Shown in pieces: positions 1-6,732 of a stretch of DNA of 12,462 nucleotides. The position numbers and the translations under genes are program-made. Numbering within the stretch: the stretch's first letter is position 1; every line of letters starts with the position of its first letter. Under the pieces are notes generated by a model. That model was not told where the DNA came from and searched no databases. It saw nothing but the letters and a program-made list of their open reading frames with translations. Source of the DNA: an uncultured Variovorax sp. (lineage in GTDB: Bacteria; Pseudomonadota; Gammaproteobacteria; Burkholderiales; Burkholderiaceae); the NCBI GenBank assembly GCA_946478645.1, contig CAMLCW010000133.1:1-12462 (forward strand), given 5' to 3'.

Positions 1-1334
1 GCCCCGAGCGGCAGGTAGATCGATTCGTTCTCGCGCACCAGGCTGACCTGTCCGTCGCAGGTGGCCTTGGCGGTGCCCTGCACCACGATCCAGTGCTCGG
101 CGCGGTGGTGGTGCATCTGCAGCGAGAGCTTGCAGCCGGGCTTCACGGTGATGCGCTTGACCTGGAAGCGCTCGCCCATGTCGAGCCGGTCGTAGGCGCC
201 CCAGGGCCGGACGACGCGGCGGTGTTCGGTGGCCTCGGCCTGGCCGTCGAGCGCGAGCATCTTCACCACTTCGCCCACGCGCTCGGCGCAGTCGGCGCTG
301 GCCACCAGCACGGCGTCGGGGGTGTCGACGATGATCAACTGCTCGGTGCCGAGCGCCACCACGGGGCGGTGCGGCGCATGGATGAAGGTGTCGCGCGAGC
401 CGATGGCGGTGGCCCTGCCGCTCAGGCGGTTGCCGGTGGCGCCGTCGGCCTCGTGCAGCTTGGCCACGGCGTTCCAGCTGCCGACGTCGCTCCAGTTGCC
501 GTTGAACTTGACGACGGCGATGTCGCGGTGCTTCTCCATCACGGCGTAGTCGATGCTCTCGCTGCGGCAGGCGGCGAAGGCCTCCGGGTCGAGCCGCTGG
601 AAGCTGCCGTCGACCGACACGGCCGCGGTCGCACGCTCGCAGGCCTCGACGATGTCGGGCGCATGCGTGCGCAGCGCATCGAGCAGGCTGCCGGCGCGCG
701 CCAGGAAGATGCCGGCGTTCCACCAGTAGCCGCCATGCAGGATGAGCGACTCGGCCACCTCGGCCGAGGGCTTTTCCATGAAGCGCATCACCGCGCGGCC
801 GCAGCCATCGGCCAGTTCGGGCCCGGCCTCGATGTAGCCGTAGGCGGTGCTCGCGAAGCTCGGCGCGATGCCGAAGGTGACGATGCGGCCCGCGAGCGCG
901 GCGCCGATGCCGCTGCGCACGGTGTCGGCGAAGAGCGCGCTGTCGGGAATGTGGTGGTCCGACGGCGCGAACAGCAGCAGGTCGTCCTCGTGCGCGGCAA
1001 GCAGGGCGGCCGCTGCAATGGCGGCCGCGGTGTTGCGTGCCACGGGTTCGAGGATCTGGCGGCCGGCGGTGCCGGCGTTCTCGACCGCTTCGCGCACCAG
1101 GTAGCGGTGCTCTTCCGACGCGATGCAGGTGATCTCGCGGTTGAGCCGGGCCAGCCGTTCGAGCGTGAGCTGCAGCAGGCTCTTGCTGCCGATCAGCGGC
1201 GCAAACTGCTTGGGCAGCGCCTTGCGCGACAGCGGCCACAGGCGCGTGCCGTTGCCGCCGCACAGCACGACGGGGTGGATGACGGCATCGCTCGCGCTGC
1301 CGATGAAGGGCGTGGTGAAGGTGTCGGTGTTCAT
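1..1334 (-). CDS. manC: Mannose-1-phosphate guanylyltransferase / mannose-6-phosphate isomerase, bifunctional type II (3' end cut by window edge)
   Basis: By family, this cytoplasmic enzyme converts mannose-1-phosphate plus GTP to GDP-mannose and, through a C-terminal cupin domain, isomerises fructose-6-phosphate and mannose-6-phosphate. Translation from the ATG at 1334 gives 444 residues and runs off the left edge without a stop. Family members are roughly 470-480 residues, so about 30 are missing. The nucleotidyltransferase signature GGNGTRLWPLSR then PKQF lies near residues 26-44. FMEKPS and the WWNAGIF stretch follow in the middle. The type II isomerase signature QMHHHRAEHWIVVQGTA is near the visible C-terminus. 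An AAGGA ribosome binding site 8 bases upstream (1343-1347) fixes the start. It lies 26 bases after the response regulator. GDP-mannose is the precursor for GDP-fucose, which fits the fcl gene upstream. Homologues are called manC, cpsB, algA or xanB; function is near certain, the symbol less so. Confidence 0.96.
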   Translation of the reverse strand, partial: MNTDTFTTPFIGSASDAVIHPVVLCGGNGTRLWPLSRKALPKQFAPLIGSKSLLQLTLERLARLNREITCIASEEHRYLVREAVENAGTAGRQILEPVARNTAAAIAAAALLAAHEDDLLLFAPSDHHIPDSALFADTVRSGIGAALAGRIVTFGIAPSFASTAYGYIEAGPELADGCGRAVMRFMEKPSAEVAESLILHGGYWWNAGIFLARAGSLLDALRTHAPDIVEACERATAAVSVDGSFQRLDPEAFAACRSESIDYAVMEKHRDIAVVKFNGNWSDVGSWNAVAKLHEADGATGNRLSGRATAIGSRDTFIHAPHRPVVALGTEQLIIVDTPDAVLVASADCAERVGEVVKMLALDGQAEATEHRRVVRPWGAYDRLDMGERFQVKRITVKPGCKLSLQMHHHRAEHWIVVQGTAKATCDGQVSLVRENESIYLPLG

Positions 1335-1342
1335 GGAGATGG

Positions 1343-1347
1343 TCCTT
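1343..1347 (-). promoter_or_regulatory. Ribosome binding site of the manC-like gene
   Basis: The minus strand reads AAGGA here, separated by 8 bases from the ATG at 1334. It is one of the clearest Shine-Dalgarno matches in the window. It supports independent translation initiation of manC after the 26-base gap behind the response regulator gene, rather than coupling through an overlap. Confidence 0.6.
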
Positions 1348-1360
1348 GGAGGGTTGACGC

Positions 1361-2152
1361 TCAGAGCTGGCCGGTGTGGGTGGCAAGGCTCACGGCCTGG
1401 GCGCGCGAATGCACGTGCAGCTTCTTGTAGATGTTCTTGATGTGGGCGTTGACGGTCTGCCCCGAGATGCCGAGCCGCAGGCTGATCTCCTTCGACACGC
1501 AGCCGCGCGCCACGCAGCGCAGCACCTCGCGTTCGCGTGCGGTCAGGGTCACTTCGCGCGATGGCGCCTCGGGCACGGTCGGCTCTTCGGCGGGCTGCAG
1601 GTTCATGCGCGAGAGCAGGCGGCGCGTGAGCTTGGGCGTGATGACGGCGCCGCCGTTCACCACGTGCAGCACGGCCTGGGCAAAGCTCTGCAGCCAGGCA
1701 TGCTTGAGCAGGTAGCCGGTGGCGCCGAGCTCGAACGAATGGATCACGTGGGCATCGTCCTCGAGCGCCGAGATGACGATGATCTCGCAGTGCCGGTTGA
1801 GCTTGCGCGCCTCGCGGATCAGGTCGAAGCCCGAGCCGTCGCCGAGCCGCAGGTCGACCATGAGCACGTCGAACTGGTGGGTCGCAAGCAGCCGGCGGCC
1901 GTCGCGCACGCTGCCGGCCTGGGCCTCGAGCTGGATGCGCAGGTCGGAGAGCAGCTCCTGGGCGATGACGCGGCGCATGAATTCGTCGTCGTCGACCAGC
2001 ACCACGCGCACGGGCGCATCCTCCTGGCCTGTGAGGAAGTGCGGCCACAGCGGCTCGGGTGGCGGAACGACACCACCCGGGTACACGGTCCGGCGCTCCT
2101 GCGCTCGGCTACCGTCGGGGCTGTCGGAAGGAAGAGGCACGGTATCGGGCAT
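1361..2152 (-). CDS. LuxR/NarL-family response regulator (REC plus HTH) inside the exopolysaccharide operon
   Basis: A 263-residue two-component response regulator. Residues 1-47 are a proline-rich, probably disordered extension. Residues 48-165 form the receiver domain: acidic residues D54-D56 in VLVDDDE, phospho-acceptor D100 in VDLRLGDGSG, S128 in VISAL and K150 in YLLKHA. Residues 165-200 are a linker and 202-257 a LuxR-type helix-turn-helix (LTAREREVLRCVARG, then ISGQTVNAHIKNIYKKL). All key receiver residues are present, so it should be phosphorylatable, but no histidine kinase lies in the window. An AGGGA ribosome binding site 6 bases before the ATG supports the start. It lies 69 bases after the wcaI-like gene and 26 bases before manC. 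By inference it regulates exopolysaccharide or biofilm genes, possibly this operon itself. The DNA target cannot be told from sequence. Confidence 0.95.
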   Translation of the reverse strand: MPDTVPLPSDSPDGSRAQERRTVYPGGVVPPPEPLWPHFLTGQEDAPVRVVLVDDDEFMRRVIAQELLSDLRIQLEAQAGSVRDGRRLLATHQFDVLMVDLRLGDGSGFDLIREARKLNRHCEIIVISALEDDAHVIHSFELGATGYLLKHAWLQSFAQAVLHVVNGGAVITPKLTRRLLSRMNLQPAEEPTVPEAPSREVTLTAREREVLRCVARGCVSKEISLRLGISGQTVNAHIKNIYKKLHVHSRAQAVSLATHTGQL

Positions 2153-2158
2153 GGGATT

Positions 2159-2163
2159 TCCCT
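2159..2163 (-). promoter_or_regulatory. Ribosome binding site of the response regulator gene
   Basis: The minus strand reads AGGGA 6 bases before the ATG at 2152. This decides the start and keeps the 47-residue proline-rich N-terminal extension as part of the protein. The site sits in GGGAAATCCC, a small inverted repeat directly abutting the ATG. Its 2-base loop is too short to form a convincing hairpin. Confidence 0.6.
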
Positions 2164-2192
2164 GTGGGATGGCGGTGGAACGGAGTCGATCG

Positions 2193-2224
2193 GTCAGTCA
2201 GTCAGTCAATCAATCAATCAATCA
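2193..2224. repeat. Tetranucleotide tandem repeat, (GTCA)4(ATCA)4 on the plus strand
   Basis: Eight perfect 4-base units: four GTCA followed by four ATCA on the plus strand. On the coding (minus) strand this reads as four TGAT then four TGAC. The first TGA is the stop codon of the wcaI-like gene. Because each unit carries TGA and the period is 4, the array puts stop codons in all three reading frames right after that gene. It lies between the wcaI-like gene and the response regulator and ends 41 bases before the latter's ATG. Such a simple, AT-richer array is conspicuous in this GC-rich window. Arrays of this kind can change length by replication slippage. A change would leave the upstream protein intact but alter the spacer before the regulator. 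Confidence 0.95.
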
Positions 2225-3472
2225 ATCGGCGACGCAGCGCAGCAGCTCCTGCTCGAGCCGCAGCAGGATGGCGTTGCGGTCCAGCTCGGTTTCCGCGAAC
2301 GCGCGCGCGGCGGCGCCCATGGCCTCGCGTTGCGGGCGCGAGACCGCGAGCCGGGCAATGGCATCGGCCAGTGCGTCGGCATCACCAGGCGCCACCACGA
2401 GGCCGCGGCCCGCGACCACGCGGCTCAGCTCGGTGCCCTCGTGCGCGGTGACGATCACGGGCTTGCCGCTCGCGAGCATGCCGGCGAGCTTCGAGGGCAT
2501 CACGAGGTCGGCGGCGTCGGCACGCTGCGGCAGCACGTGGACGTCGGCCATGCCGAGCAGCTCGTTGAGCCGTTCGGCGGGCTGGAGATCGAGAAAGTGG
2601 ACCCGCGGCAGGTCGGCGCAGGCCGCCTTGAGCGGCTCGCGGCTCGGGCCGTTGCCGCACAGCACGAAGTGGATGTGGGCCGCAGCCACGAGCCGGTGCG
2701 CCGCGTCAGCCAGCAGCTCGATGCCCTGCTTGTTGCCGAGGCTGCCCGCATAGAGCACCACCACCTCGTCGGCCGCGATGCCGAGCGCGGCGCGGTAGCC
2801 GTTCGGTAACCGGGCACCATCGGCCGTCGAGGCGGCGGGCTGCGGGAAGATCGCGCGCACGTCGACCCAGTTGGGCAGCAGCACCAGCCGCGTCTCGTCG
2901 ATGCCCTTGCCGCGCGCCTTGTCGAGCATGGCGGCAGAGATGGTCGAGACGCGATGGAAGCGCCCGAGCAGCCAGCGCTCCATCGACAGGGCCATGCGCC
3001 GCATGCGCGTGCCGCGCACCAGGCCGAGGTCGAAGGCGGCGTCGACCTCGTAGTCCTGGATGTGCAGCCACGACTTGATGCCGAGCAGGCGCGAGAAGAA
3101 CAGCACGGCCGGCGCGCACATGAGCGGCGGCTCCACGACGAACACGATGTCCGGCTTCCAGCGGATCTGCCCGAACAAAAGCGGCACGCTCGACACCATG
3201 AACGAGAGCAGATGCGCCAGCCTGGCGAGTGCGCGCGGCCGTGCCGGCACCCAGGTGGGTGCGCGCCATACGGTGATGCCGTCGCATTCGGTCTTGCTGT
3301 AGGCCCACGCCCGATGCCCCTCGAACGGCACCCAGTGCGGAAAGAAGGGCGGCGACGCGATCACCCGGACCTCATGGCCCTTGGCGTGCAGCCATTGGGC
3401 CATCTCGCCCGAGTACTTGCCGATGCCGACGAGTTCGGGCGTGAAGTTCATCGAATACAAAAGGATTTTCAC
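2222..3472 (-). CDS. wcaI: Colanic acid-type glycosyltransferase, WcaI family (GT4)
   Basis: A 416-residue GT-B fold transferase, probably at the inner face of the membrane, adding a sugar from a nucleotide donor to the undecaprenyl-linked repeat unit. The N-terminus closely matches the WcaI pattern I know: FTPELVGIGKYSGEM near residues 10-24, PPFFPHW at 41-47, LHIQDYEVDA at 136-145 and STISAAML at 176-183. The C-terminal donor domain has LYAGSLGNKQG near 240-250, CGNGP at 272-276 and MPSKLAGMLASGKPVI at 325-340. Length is close to E. coli WcaI (about 407). The start is GTG, which matches the family N-terminus and overlaps the wzx stop by 4 bases (GTGA). In E. coli, WcaI is often assigned to fucose transfer in colanic acid; donor specificity here is inference, though fcl and manC are in the same operon. 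The stop codon is the first unit of a tetranucleotide repeat. Confidence 0.93.
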   Translation of the reverse strand: MKILLYSMNFTPELVGIGKYSGEMAQWLHAKGHEVRVIASPPFFPHWVPFEGHRAWAYSKTECDGITVWRAPTWVPARPRALARLAHLLSFMVSSVPLLFGQIRWKPDIVFVVEPPLMCAPAVLFFSRLLGIKSWLHIQDYEVDAAFDLGLVRGTRMRRMALSMERWLLGRFHRVSTISAAMLDKARGKGIDETRLVLLPNWVDVRAIFPQPAASTADGARLPNGYRAALGIAADEVVVLYAGSLGNKQGIELLADAAHRLVAAAHIHFVLCGNGPSREPLKAACADLPRVHFLDLQPAERLNELLGMADVHVLPQRADAADLVMPSKLAGMLASGKPVIVTAHEGTELSRVVAGRGLVVAPGDADALADAIARLAVSRPQREAMGAAARAFAETELDRNAILLRLEQELLRCVAD

Positions 3473-4779
3473 GGGGTCGATCTTTCGAGGGCACCGCGGA
3501 CCAGCCGCACGAAGGGGAAGAAGCCGAACTGCCGGCGCATGCGGACTTCATAGAGCACGAAGTCGGTCACGCAGGCCATGAAGAACACGTAGTGCGGCTT
3601 GGCCGGAAAGAGCGGCACCACCACCGCGTACGACGCCAGCCGCAGCGCCACCTCGAGCAGGGCCCAGCGCCCGAGCGCGCCCATCGGCGTCTTCAGCGCG
3701 AGCTGCATCTCGTGGTGGATGGTGTAGGTGCGCAGCAGGAAGTAGGGTGCGATGCAGAGAAAGATCTCGAGCGCCTCGCTGCCCATCTTGAGCAGCGGCG
3801 CCGCCAGCGTGATGACCACGGCCAGCCCGGCGAAGAGCACCGCGCCGAGCAGCAGCGACTGCTTCGCGAGCTGCAGCGTCGAGGCCTCGTGGCTGCCGCC
3901 CTCGACGCCGAGCATGGCGCGCGTGCGGGTGTAGAGGAAGGCCTGCACGAACTGCGAGGGCGCCTCGGCCAGCAGGAACGCGATCTTGAACGCGCCCACA
4001 TAGCCGAGCGGCATGAAGAACGCGATCACCAGCAGGTCGGACTTGCGCAGCATGAACATCAGCAACGCATACACGGTGGCGCGCGCCTGCGCCGGCAGCG
4101 CGAGCGCCGCGGGCCCGGCGGGCGGTCCCTCGGCCCAGCCGGTGCGCAGGCTGGCCGCGCCCACCAGCAGCAGCGCCACCAGGTTGACGAGCAGCAGCTG
4201 CGAGGCGCCGATGCCGACGCCCAGCGCCGCGAGCGCGGCCACGCCGATCAGCAGCACGGTCGCGCGGATGCCGGCTTCGAGGTTGAGCAGGCCCGCATAG
4301 CCCATGCCGCGGCTGAACGACAGCCGCAGGCTGATGACCGAGAACAGCGCGAGTGTGGCGGCCAGCAGCGCGAAGGGTGCGCCCAGCACCGGCAGGTGCT
4401 GCAGTGCGAGGATGCCCGCGATCAGCAGGATGCCCGCGGGCAGTCCGATCGCGAGCGTGCGCCCGATGTCGCCACGGCGCACGCCGGGCGGCACGTGCGC
4501 GGCTTCGCGCGAAAACAGCAGCGAACTGCCGAGCGTGCCCGCGACCATCGCCAGCTCGAGCACCGACTGGTAGATCGAGTAGGCGCCGAACTCCGCGGGC
4601 GGCACGTACGCGGCCATCGCGAACAGCGCAGCAAAGCCCGCGAGATACACGTAGAGCCGCGAGGCCAGCGCGCCCAGCCCGCGCAGCCCGCGAAGCCTGG
4701 CCTCGGGCGCGGCACCGAAGCCGGCCAGTCCGAATGCGCGGGCGAGCAGCAGGTTCATGGTCGTGCGTCCGGTCGCCAT
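3469..4779 (-). CDS. wzx: Wzx-type lipid-linked repeat unit flippase (MOP superfamily)
   Basis: A 436-residue, strongly hydrophobic protein with about 12 probable membrane segments. An N-terminal run of some 40 mostly cytoplasmic residues precedes the first segment (LYVYLAGFAALFAMAAYV). EFGAYSIYQSVLELAMVAGTLGSSLLFSRE near residues 63-92 is typical of the start of polysaccharide-exporting MOP proteins, and an amphipathic basic tail ends the chain. By family it moves the undecaprenyl-diphosphate-linked repeat unit to the periplasmic leaflet. It starts 3 bases after the preceding transferase and its stop overlaps the next gene's GTG by 4 bases. The ATG at 4779 is used here; an ATG at 4758, seven codons in, is equally possible because neither has a strong ribosome binding site. 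Wzx proteins diverge quickly, so the call rests on hydrophobic pattern, length and context. Confidence 0.85.
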   Translation of the reverse strand: MATGRTTMNLLLARAFGLAGFGAAPEARLRGLRGLGALASRLYVYLAGFAALFAMAAYVPPAEFGAYSIYQSVLELAMVAGTLGSSLLFSREAAHVPPGVRRGDIGRTLAIGLPAGILLIAGILALQHLPVLGAPFALLAATLALFSVISLRLSFSRGMGYAGLLNLEAGIRATVLLIGVAALAALGVGIGASQLLLVNLVALLLVGAASLRTGWAEGPPAGPAALALPAQARATVYALLMFMLRKSDLLVIAFFMPLGYVGAFKIAFLLAEAPSQFVQAFLYTRTRAMLGVEGGSHEASTLQLAKQSLLLGAVLFAGLAVVITLAAPLLKMGSEALEIFLCIAPYFLLRTYTIHHEMQLALKTPMGALGRWALLEVALRLASYAVVVPLFPAKPHYVFFMACVTDFVLYEVRMRRQFGFFPFVRLVRGALERSTP

Positions 4780-4782
4780 CGC

Positions 4783-5724
4783 TCATTTCGACGCGGGTGC
4801 ATCGGCCAGGCGGCCGGCCTCCACGGCACGGCGCGAGCGCAGGCTGAAGACGAAGGCGAAGTTCTTGGCGCGCCGCGCGAAATGCAGCGCGTAGGTCAGC
4901 AGCGCCACCATGCCGGTGCGGCCTTCGAGCGCATGCGCCATCGCCAACTTCGCGCTGCCCTGGAAGTGCAGCGCCAGCACGTCGATCATCTCGCCCGTGG
5001 GCTTGACCACGCGCGGCAGCCCGTCGATCTGCACCAGGCGCTTGGCCCCGCCGCGCACCTCGAACTCGCTCGGGTGCAGGTTGTGGCCGCCGTTGATGTT
5101 GTGGTCGATCACGCGGCCGCCGAACACCCGGTTGATCGGCTCGGCATTGCCGCTCGCATGCGCCCAGAGGTGCAGCAGCGTCATGTCCGACACCCCGCCG
5201 CGCACGCCGCGTGCGGCAAAGCGCGCCGCGATGGCGCGCAGCTTGCGGCGCCCCGACGGCGTCGCATAGGTGTTGAGCACGAACGCCAGGAAGCGCCGCA
5301 GGCCCATCGCGCTCCAGTAGCTCACATGCGGCGAGATCTGGCACGGATCCCAGCCGGGCGGCGGGCGCATGAACGAGCCTGAGAAGTCGGCCTTGCCCGC
5401 CACGCGGCGAATGTGCGCGCCGATGCCGCGGAACAGCAGCACGTCGCTGTCGATCAGCACGAACTCGCGGCAGTCGGGGTTGGCGTCGAGGAATGCGGCC
5501 AACAGGAAGTAGCGCCGAAAGCAGATCTTCTCGAACTCGGGCGAGTTGCTCGACAAATGGACGTAGCTGGCGCACAGCCGTTCGTAGTCGGGCCCCGCGT
5601 CGGTGCTTGAAAGCACCACGAGCGGTTCCTGTGCCCGCGCGGCGGATTCGCGGCACAGCGCGAGCGCCTTGTTCTGGCGGTCTTCCACCACGATGAAGAC
5701 CAGGGGTGTGTTGCTCATGTTCAT
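4783..5724 (-). CDS. Glycosyltransferase-like protein with DxD motif, family not recognised
   Basis: A 313-residue protein without a signal peptide. A Rossmann-like N-terminus (TPLVFIVVED) leads to CFRRYFLLAAFLDANPD and then EFVLIDSDVLLFRG, where D92-S93-D94 looks like the metal/nucleotide-sugar DxD motif of GT-A enzymes. Downstream, GGVSDMTLLHLWA near 176-188 and ALHFQGSAK at 251-259 resemble the acceptor and terminal metal-binding elements of GT-A transferases. I cannot assign a CAZy family or donor. It is compatible with GT8-like or related cytoplasmic transferases acting on the lipid-linked repeat unit. It lies 30 bases after the GH29-like gene and 3 bases before wzx. The start is the ATG at 5724; an in-frame ATG at 5718 is an alternative. 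A weak GGAACGA precedes the first ATG. Confidence 0.72.
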   Translation of the reverse strand: MNMSNTPLVFIVVEDRQNKALALCRESAARAQEPLVVLSSTDAGPDYERLCASYVHLSSNSPEFEKICFRRYFLLAAFLDANPDCREFVLIDSDVLLFRGIGAHIRRVAGKADFSGSFMRPPPGWDPCQISPHVSYWSAMGLRRFLAFVLNTYATPSGRRKLRAIAARFAARGVRGGVSDMTLLHLWAHASGNAEPINRVFGGRVIDHNINGGHNLHPSEFEVRGGAKRLVQIDGLPRVVKPTGEMIDVLALHFQGSAKLAMAHALEGRTGMVALLTYALHFARRAKNFAFVFSLRSRRAVEAGRLADAPASK

Positions 5725-5754
5725 GGTGTCGGTCGTTCCGGTATGGGCTGAGGT

Positions 5755-6732
5755 TCAGGGCCGAAAGGTTGCGGTGGCGCTGCGCACATGGGCGACGTGC
5801 GCGGGCAGCAGGCGCAGTCCGTCGTCGAGCGGCAGGTCGAGCGTGAACAGGCCGCCGCGCGCCTGCGCGTCGGCAATCCAGTCGCGCAGCTGGTCGGCCG
5901 AGAAGCGCGGCGCGGTGGCCTGGCCCCAGGAGGCGCCCAGCGGCGTGAGCAGGTGGAAGGCCAGGTTCGAGGGGCGCTCGGCGGCGAGCGCCGCCGGCAG
6001 CGAGGCCGGCGGTGGCGGCTGCATGAACTCGCCCGCCATCACGTTCTGGCAAGGTGCGGCGCGCGCGTTGAAGCGGGCCGGGCCTTCGCCCGGGTTGAAC
6101 GCCAGCCAGCGGTTGGCGCCGCCGCCGCTCTTCGCCGCGGCGCAGAGCGCATTCCAGCTTTCGGGCGACATGCCCCGCGTGTTGTAGGTGCCGTCGAACC
6201 ACCAGCCGCGCGCGAGCGGCCCGTAGTGCTCCGACCAGTAGCGGATCACCGCGCTCCACGCGGCCGTGAAGCGCGCGGGCGGCGGCTGCTGCTCCGACAC
6301 GTCGCCCAGGCAGGCCATGAGGTACGGGTCGGCCTGCGGTGCCCGGAACGGCAGGTACAGCACCAGCCCGATGCCGCGGCGCTCGAGCGCGCGGCCGATC
6401 TCCAGCGGCAGGTCGCGCGGCGGACGGTGCCGCGCGCTTTCCGGGCAGAGTGCCTCCAGTGCGGCATTGGGCGCGATGAACTGTCCGTTGTTCTGGCCCA
6501 GCGTGAGCACCAGGTACGAGGCCCGCATGTCGGCCAGCGCGTCGGCCAGCGCTTCGACGTCGAAGAGCGCGGCGTTCTGCACGTTCTGCTTGTCGGGGAG
6601 GTAATGCACCATCACGCCGAAGCCCGGCACGGGTGCCTGCTGCGGCTGGGCTGCGGTGAGGGCGGATGCCGTACCGAGCAGCGCCGCCGCCGCGAGCCGG
6701 CGCAGAGCGCCCAGGGTCTGGATGCCGTTCAT
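5755..6732 (-). CDS. Exported GH29-like (alpha-L-fucosidase-like) protein
   Basis: A 325-residue protein with a probable signal peptide over about residues 1-28 (two arginines, a hydrophobic Ala/Leu core, cleavage near LTAAQ), so it should act in the periplasm or outside. The rest follows the GH29 plan: GFGVMVHYLPD (37-47, compare FGIFIHWG), FDVEALADALADMRASYLVLT (57-77), RGWWFDGTY (175-183) with D180 at the usual nucleophile position, and a C-terminal ADAQARGGLFTLDLPLDDG (287-305, compare the VSKGGNLLLN region). Where typical GH29 enzymes have the substrate-binding KHHDGF, this one has LGQNNGQFIAPN (78-89). Substrate and even activity are therefore uncertain. The ATG overlaps the preceding transferase stop by 4 bases (ATGA), implying coupled translation. 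With fcl in the same operon, a role in trimming or turning over a fucosylated polysaccharide is a reasonable inference. Confidence 0.8.
   Translation of the reverse strand: MNGIQTLGALRRLAAAALLGTASALTAAQPQQAPVPGFGVMVHYLPDKQNVQNAALFDVEALADALADMRASYLVLTLGQNNGQFIAPNAALEALCPESARHRPPRDLPLEIGRALERRGIGLVLYLPFRAPQADPYLMACLGDVSEQQPPPARFTAAWSAVIRYWSEHYGPLARGWWFDGTYNTRGMSPESWNALCAAAKSGGGANRWLAFNPGEGPARFNARAAPCQNVMAGEFMQPPPPASLPAALAAERPSNLAFHLLTPLGASWGQATAPRFSADQLRDWIADAQARGGLFTLDLPLDDGLRLLPAHVAHVRSATATFRP

Noticed and set aside
93..1430. A 445-codon plus-strand frame opposite manC
   Set aside because: It lies antisense to an unmistakable ManC sequence. The translation is Ala/Gly/Val/His-rich with no motif, as expected from the complement of GC-rich codons.
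2153..2192. A possible promoter, terminator or operator between the repeat array and the response regulator
   Set aside because: There is no convincing -35/-10 pair or stem with T-run. Only CGATCG and the GGGAAATCCC inverted repeat at the ribosome binding site are seen, both too weak to call.
2059..2753. A plus-strand peptide with SVSQSVNQSINQS-like repeats
   Set aside because: This is only the translation of the tetranucleotide array on the non-coding strand; it is not a repeat protein.
3592..5382. A 596-codon plus-strand frame opposite wzx and the DxD transferase
   Set aside because: Its composition is dominated by Arg, Gln, His and Glu, a typical antisense artefact. It spans two genes with supported starts and stops.
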